A stretch of 64,000 bases of DNA from Martinezella lusitana (GTDB lineage Bacteria; Pseudomonadota; Alphaproteobacteria; Rhizobiales; Rhizobiaceae): contig NZ_JAFEVL010000024.1 in NCBI RefSeq assembly GCF_016901135.1, positions 1-64,000 on the forward strand, in the 5' to 3' direction. Both the position numbers and the translations under genes were made by a program. The notes beneath the pieces are model-generated. The model saw only the letters and a list, made by a program, of their open reading frames with translations. It was not told the origin of the DNA and searched no databases. Of the stretch, positions 63,829 through 64,000 are shown in pieces (position 1 is the stretch's first letter; the number at the start of each line of letters is the position of its first letter).

Positions 63829-63994
63829 CTTCAATCCGCTCTTCGACCGGACGCTGAAGCAGAACCCGGTAACGCCGGCCTTCTGTTTTGCCCATGCACG
63901 CCGCAAGTTCTTCGAGCTGGCCGATGTCTCGCGCAGTGCCCGGCGGGGCAAGGGCTTGAGGCCTGTCTCGGCGACGGCGTTGGAAGCGGTCAAG
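63829..63994 (+). pseudogene. tnpC: IS66 TnpC transposase, 3' part (continues beyond the window)
   Basis: After the RIT border the TnpC frame resumes (FNPLFDRTLKQNPVTPAFCF, then AHARRKFFELAD) and is open to the right edge. These residues follow naturally on LQADCYNG of the 5' part. The remaining C-terminal region lies outside the window. Confidence 0.92.
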
Positions 63995-64000
63995 CGTATC

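Larger units (their letters stand above)
58622..63994 (+). mobile_element. IS66-family element, split by a RIT element, right end outside the window
   Basis: TnpA, TnpB and TnpC occur in the IS66 order with short overlaps. The tnpC gene is broken after residue ~327 by a 3.4-kb insertion and resumes after it to the window end. Neither terminal repeat of this copy was identified. Confidence 0.85.

Noticed and set aside
1..63994. Possible circular join of the two window ends through an IS66 transposase
   Set aside because: The left edge has only the last 22 codons of a TnpC-like gene and the right edge stops about 150 residues earlier in the protein, so the ends cannot be joined directly. The window is more likely part of a larger replicon.

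Overview
The window looks like accessory plasmid DNA from an alphaproteobacterium of the Rhizobiales (Rhizobium, Sinorhizobium or a relative). The main evidence is a complete repABC replication and partition module at 34.1-37.7 kb, a rhizobial DUF1612 (RHE_PE00001-type) gene, IS66 and RIT mobile elements, and a conserved plasmid backbone cassette at 41.8-57.4 kb. No chromosomal housekeeping genes, rRNAs or tRNAs were seen, and no conjugation genes lie inside the window.

Region 1 (0-1.2 kb) holds the last codons of an IS66-type transposase, a probable IS end and two small coupled unknown genes. Region 2 (1.2-12 kb) is a minus-strand sarcosine and one-carbon operon: soxB-soxD-soxA-soxG, a threonine aldolase-like enzyme, a serine/threonine dehydratase, purU, folD and a RidA protein. 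It is headed by a divergent GlxA/GbdR-type AraC regulator. Sarcosine oxidase makes glycine plus methylene-tetrahydrofolate; FolD and PurU can release the carbon as formate and regenerate folate; the dehydratase and RidA handle the amino acid products. Region 3 (12-20.9 kb) is a second catabolic locus. An EhuBCDA-like ABC importer, a split aspartate dehydrogenase, a GntR regulator and a ProC-like reductase run one way. An ectoine-hydrolase-like M24 protein, an AtzG-like small subunit and an amidase run the other way.

Region 4 (21-26 kb) carries a class I N6 DNA methyltransferase with a PD-(D/E)XK-like partner (a candidate restriction system) and the DUF1612 gene. Region 5 (26.5-33.6 kb) is a Tn5053-like tniA-tniB-tniQ transposition module with a convergent serine resolvase, followed by a tyrosine integrase and an unknown gene. 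Region 6 (34-41.6 kb) is repABC with its antisense RNA locus, two parS-like palindromes beyond repC, a metallo-beta-lactamase-fold protein, a ProQ/FinO RNA chaperone and a HEPN-like pair.

Region 7 (41.8-57.4 kb) is a plus-strand backbone cassette. It contains a large ParB-like protein, a DUF932 protein, a 1463-residue strawberry-notch helicase/methyltransferase, a Toprim protein, a DUF2493 protein, a Phd/PemK-like toxin-antitoxin pair, a DUF736 protein, HU, a WGR protein and several small unknowns. Many of these genes are preceded by GC-rich hairpins just upstream of their ribosome binding sites. Region 8 (57.4-64 kb) has inverted and tandem repeats, then an IS66 element (tnpA, tnpB, tnpC) whose tnpC is split by a 3.4-kb RIT element of three tyrosine recombinases with 24-bp terminal inverted repeats. 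The tnpC sequence resumes after the RIT and runs off the right edge.
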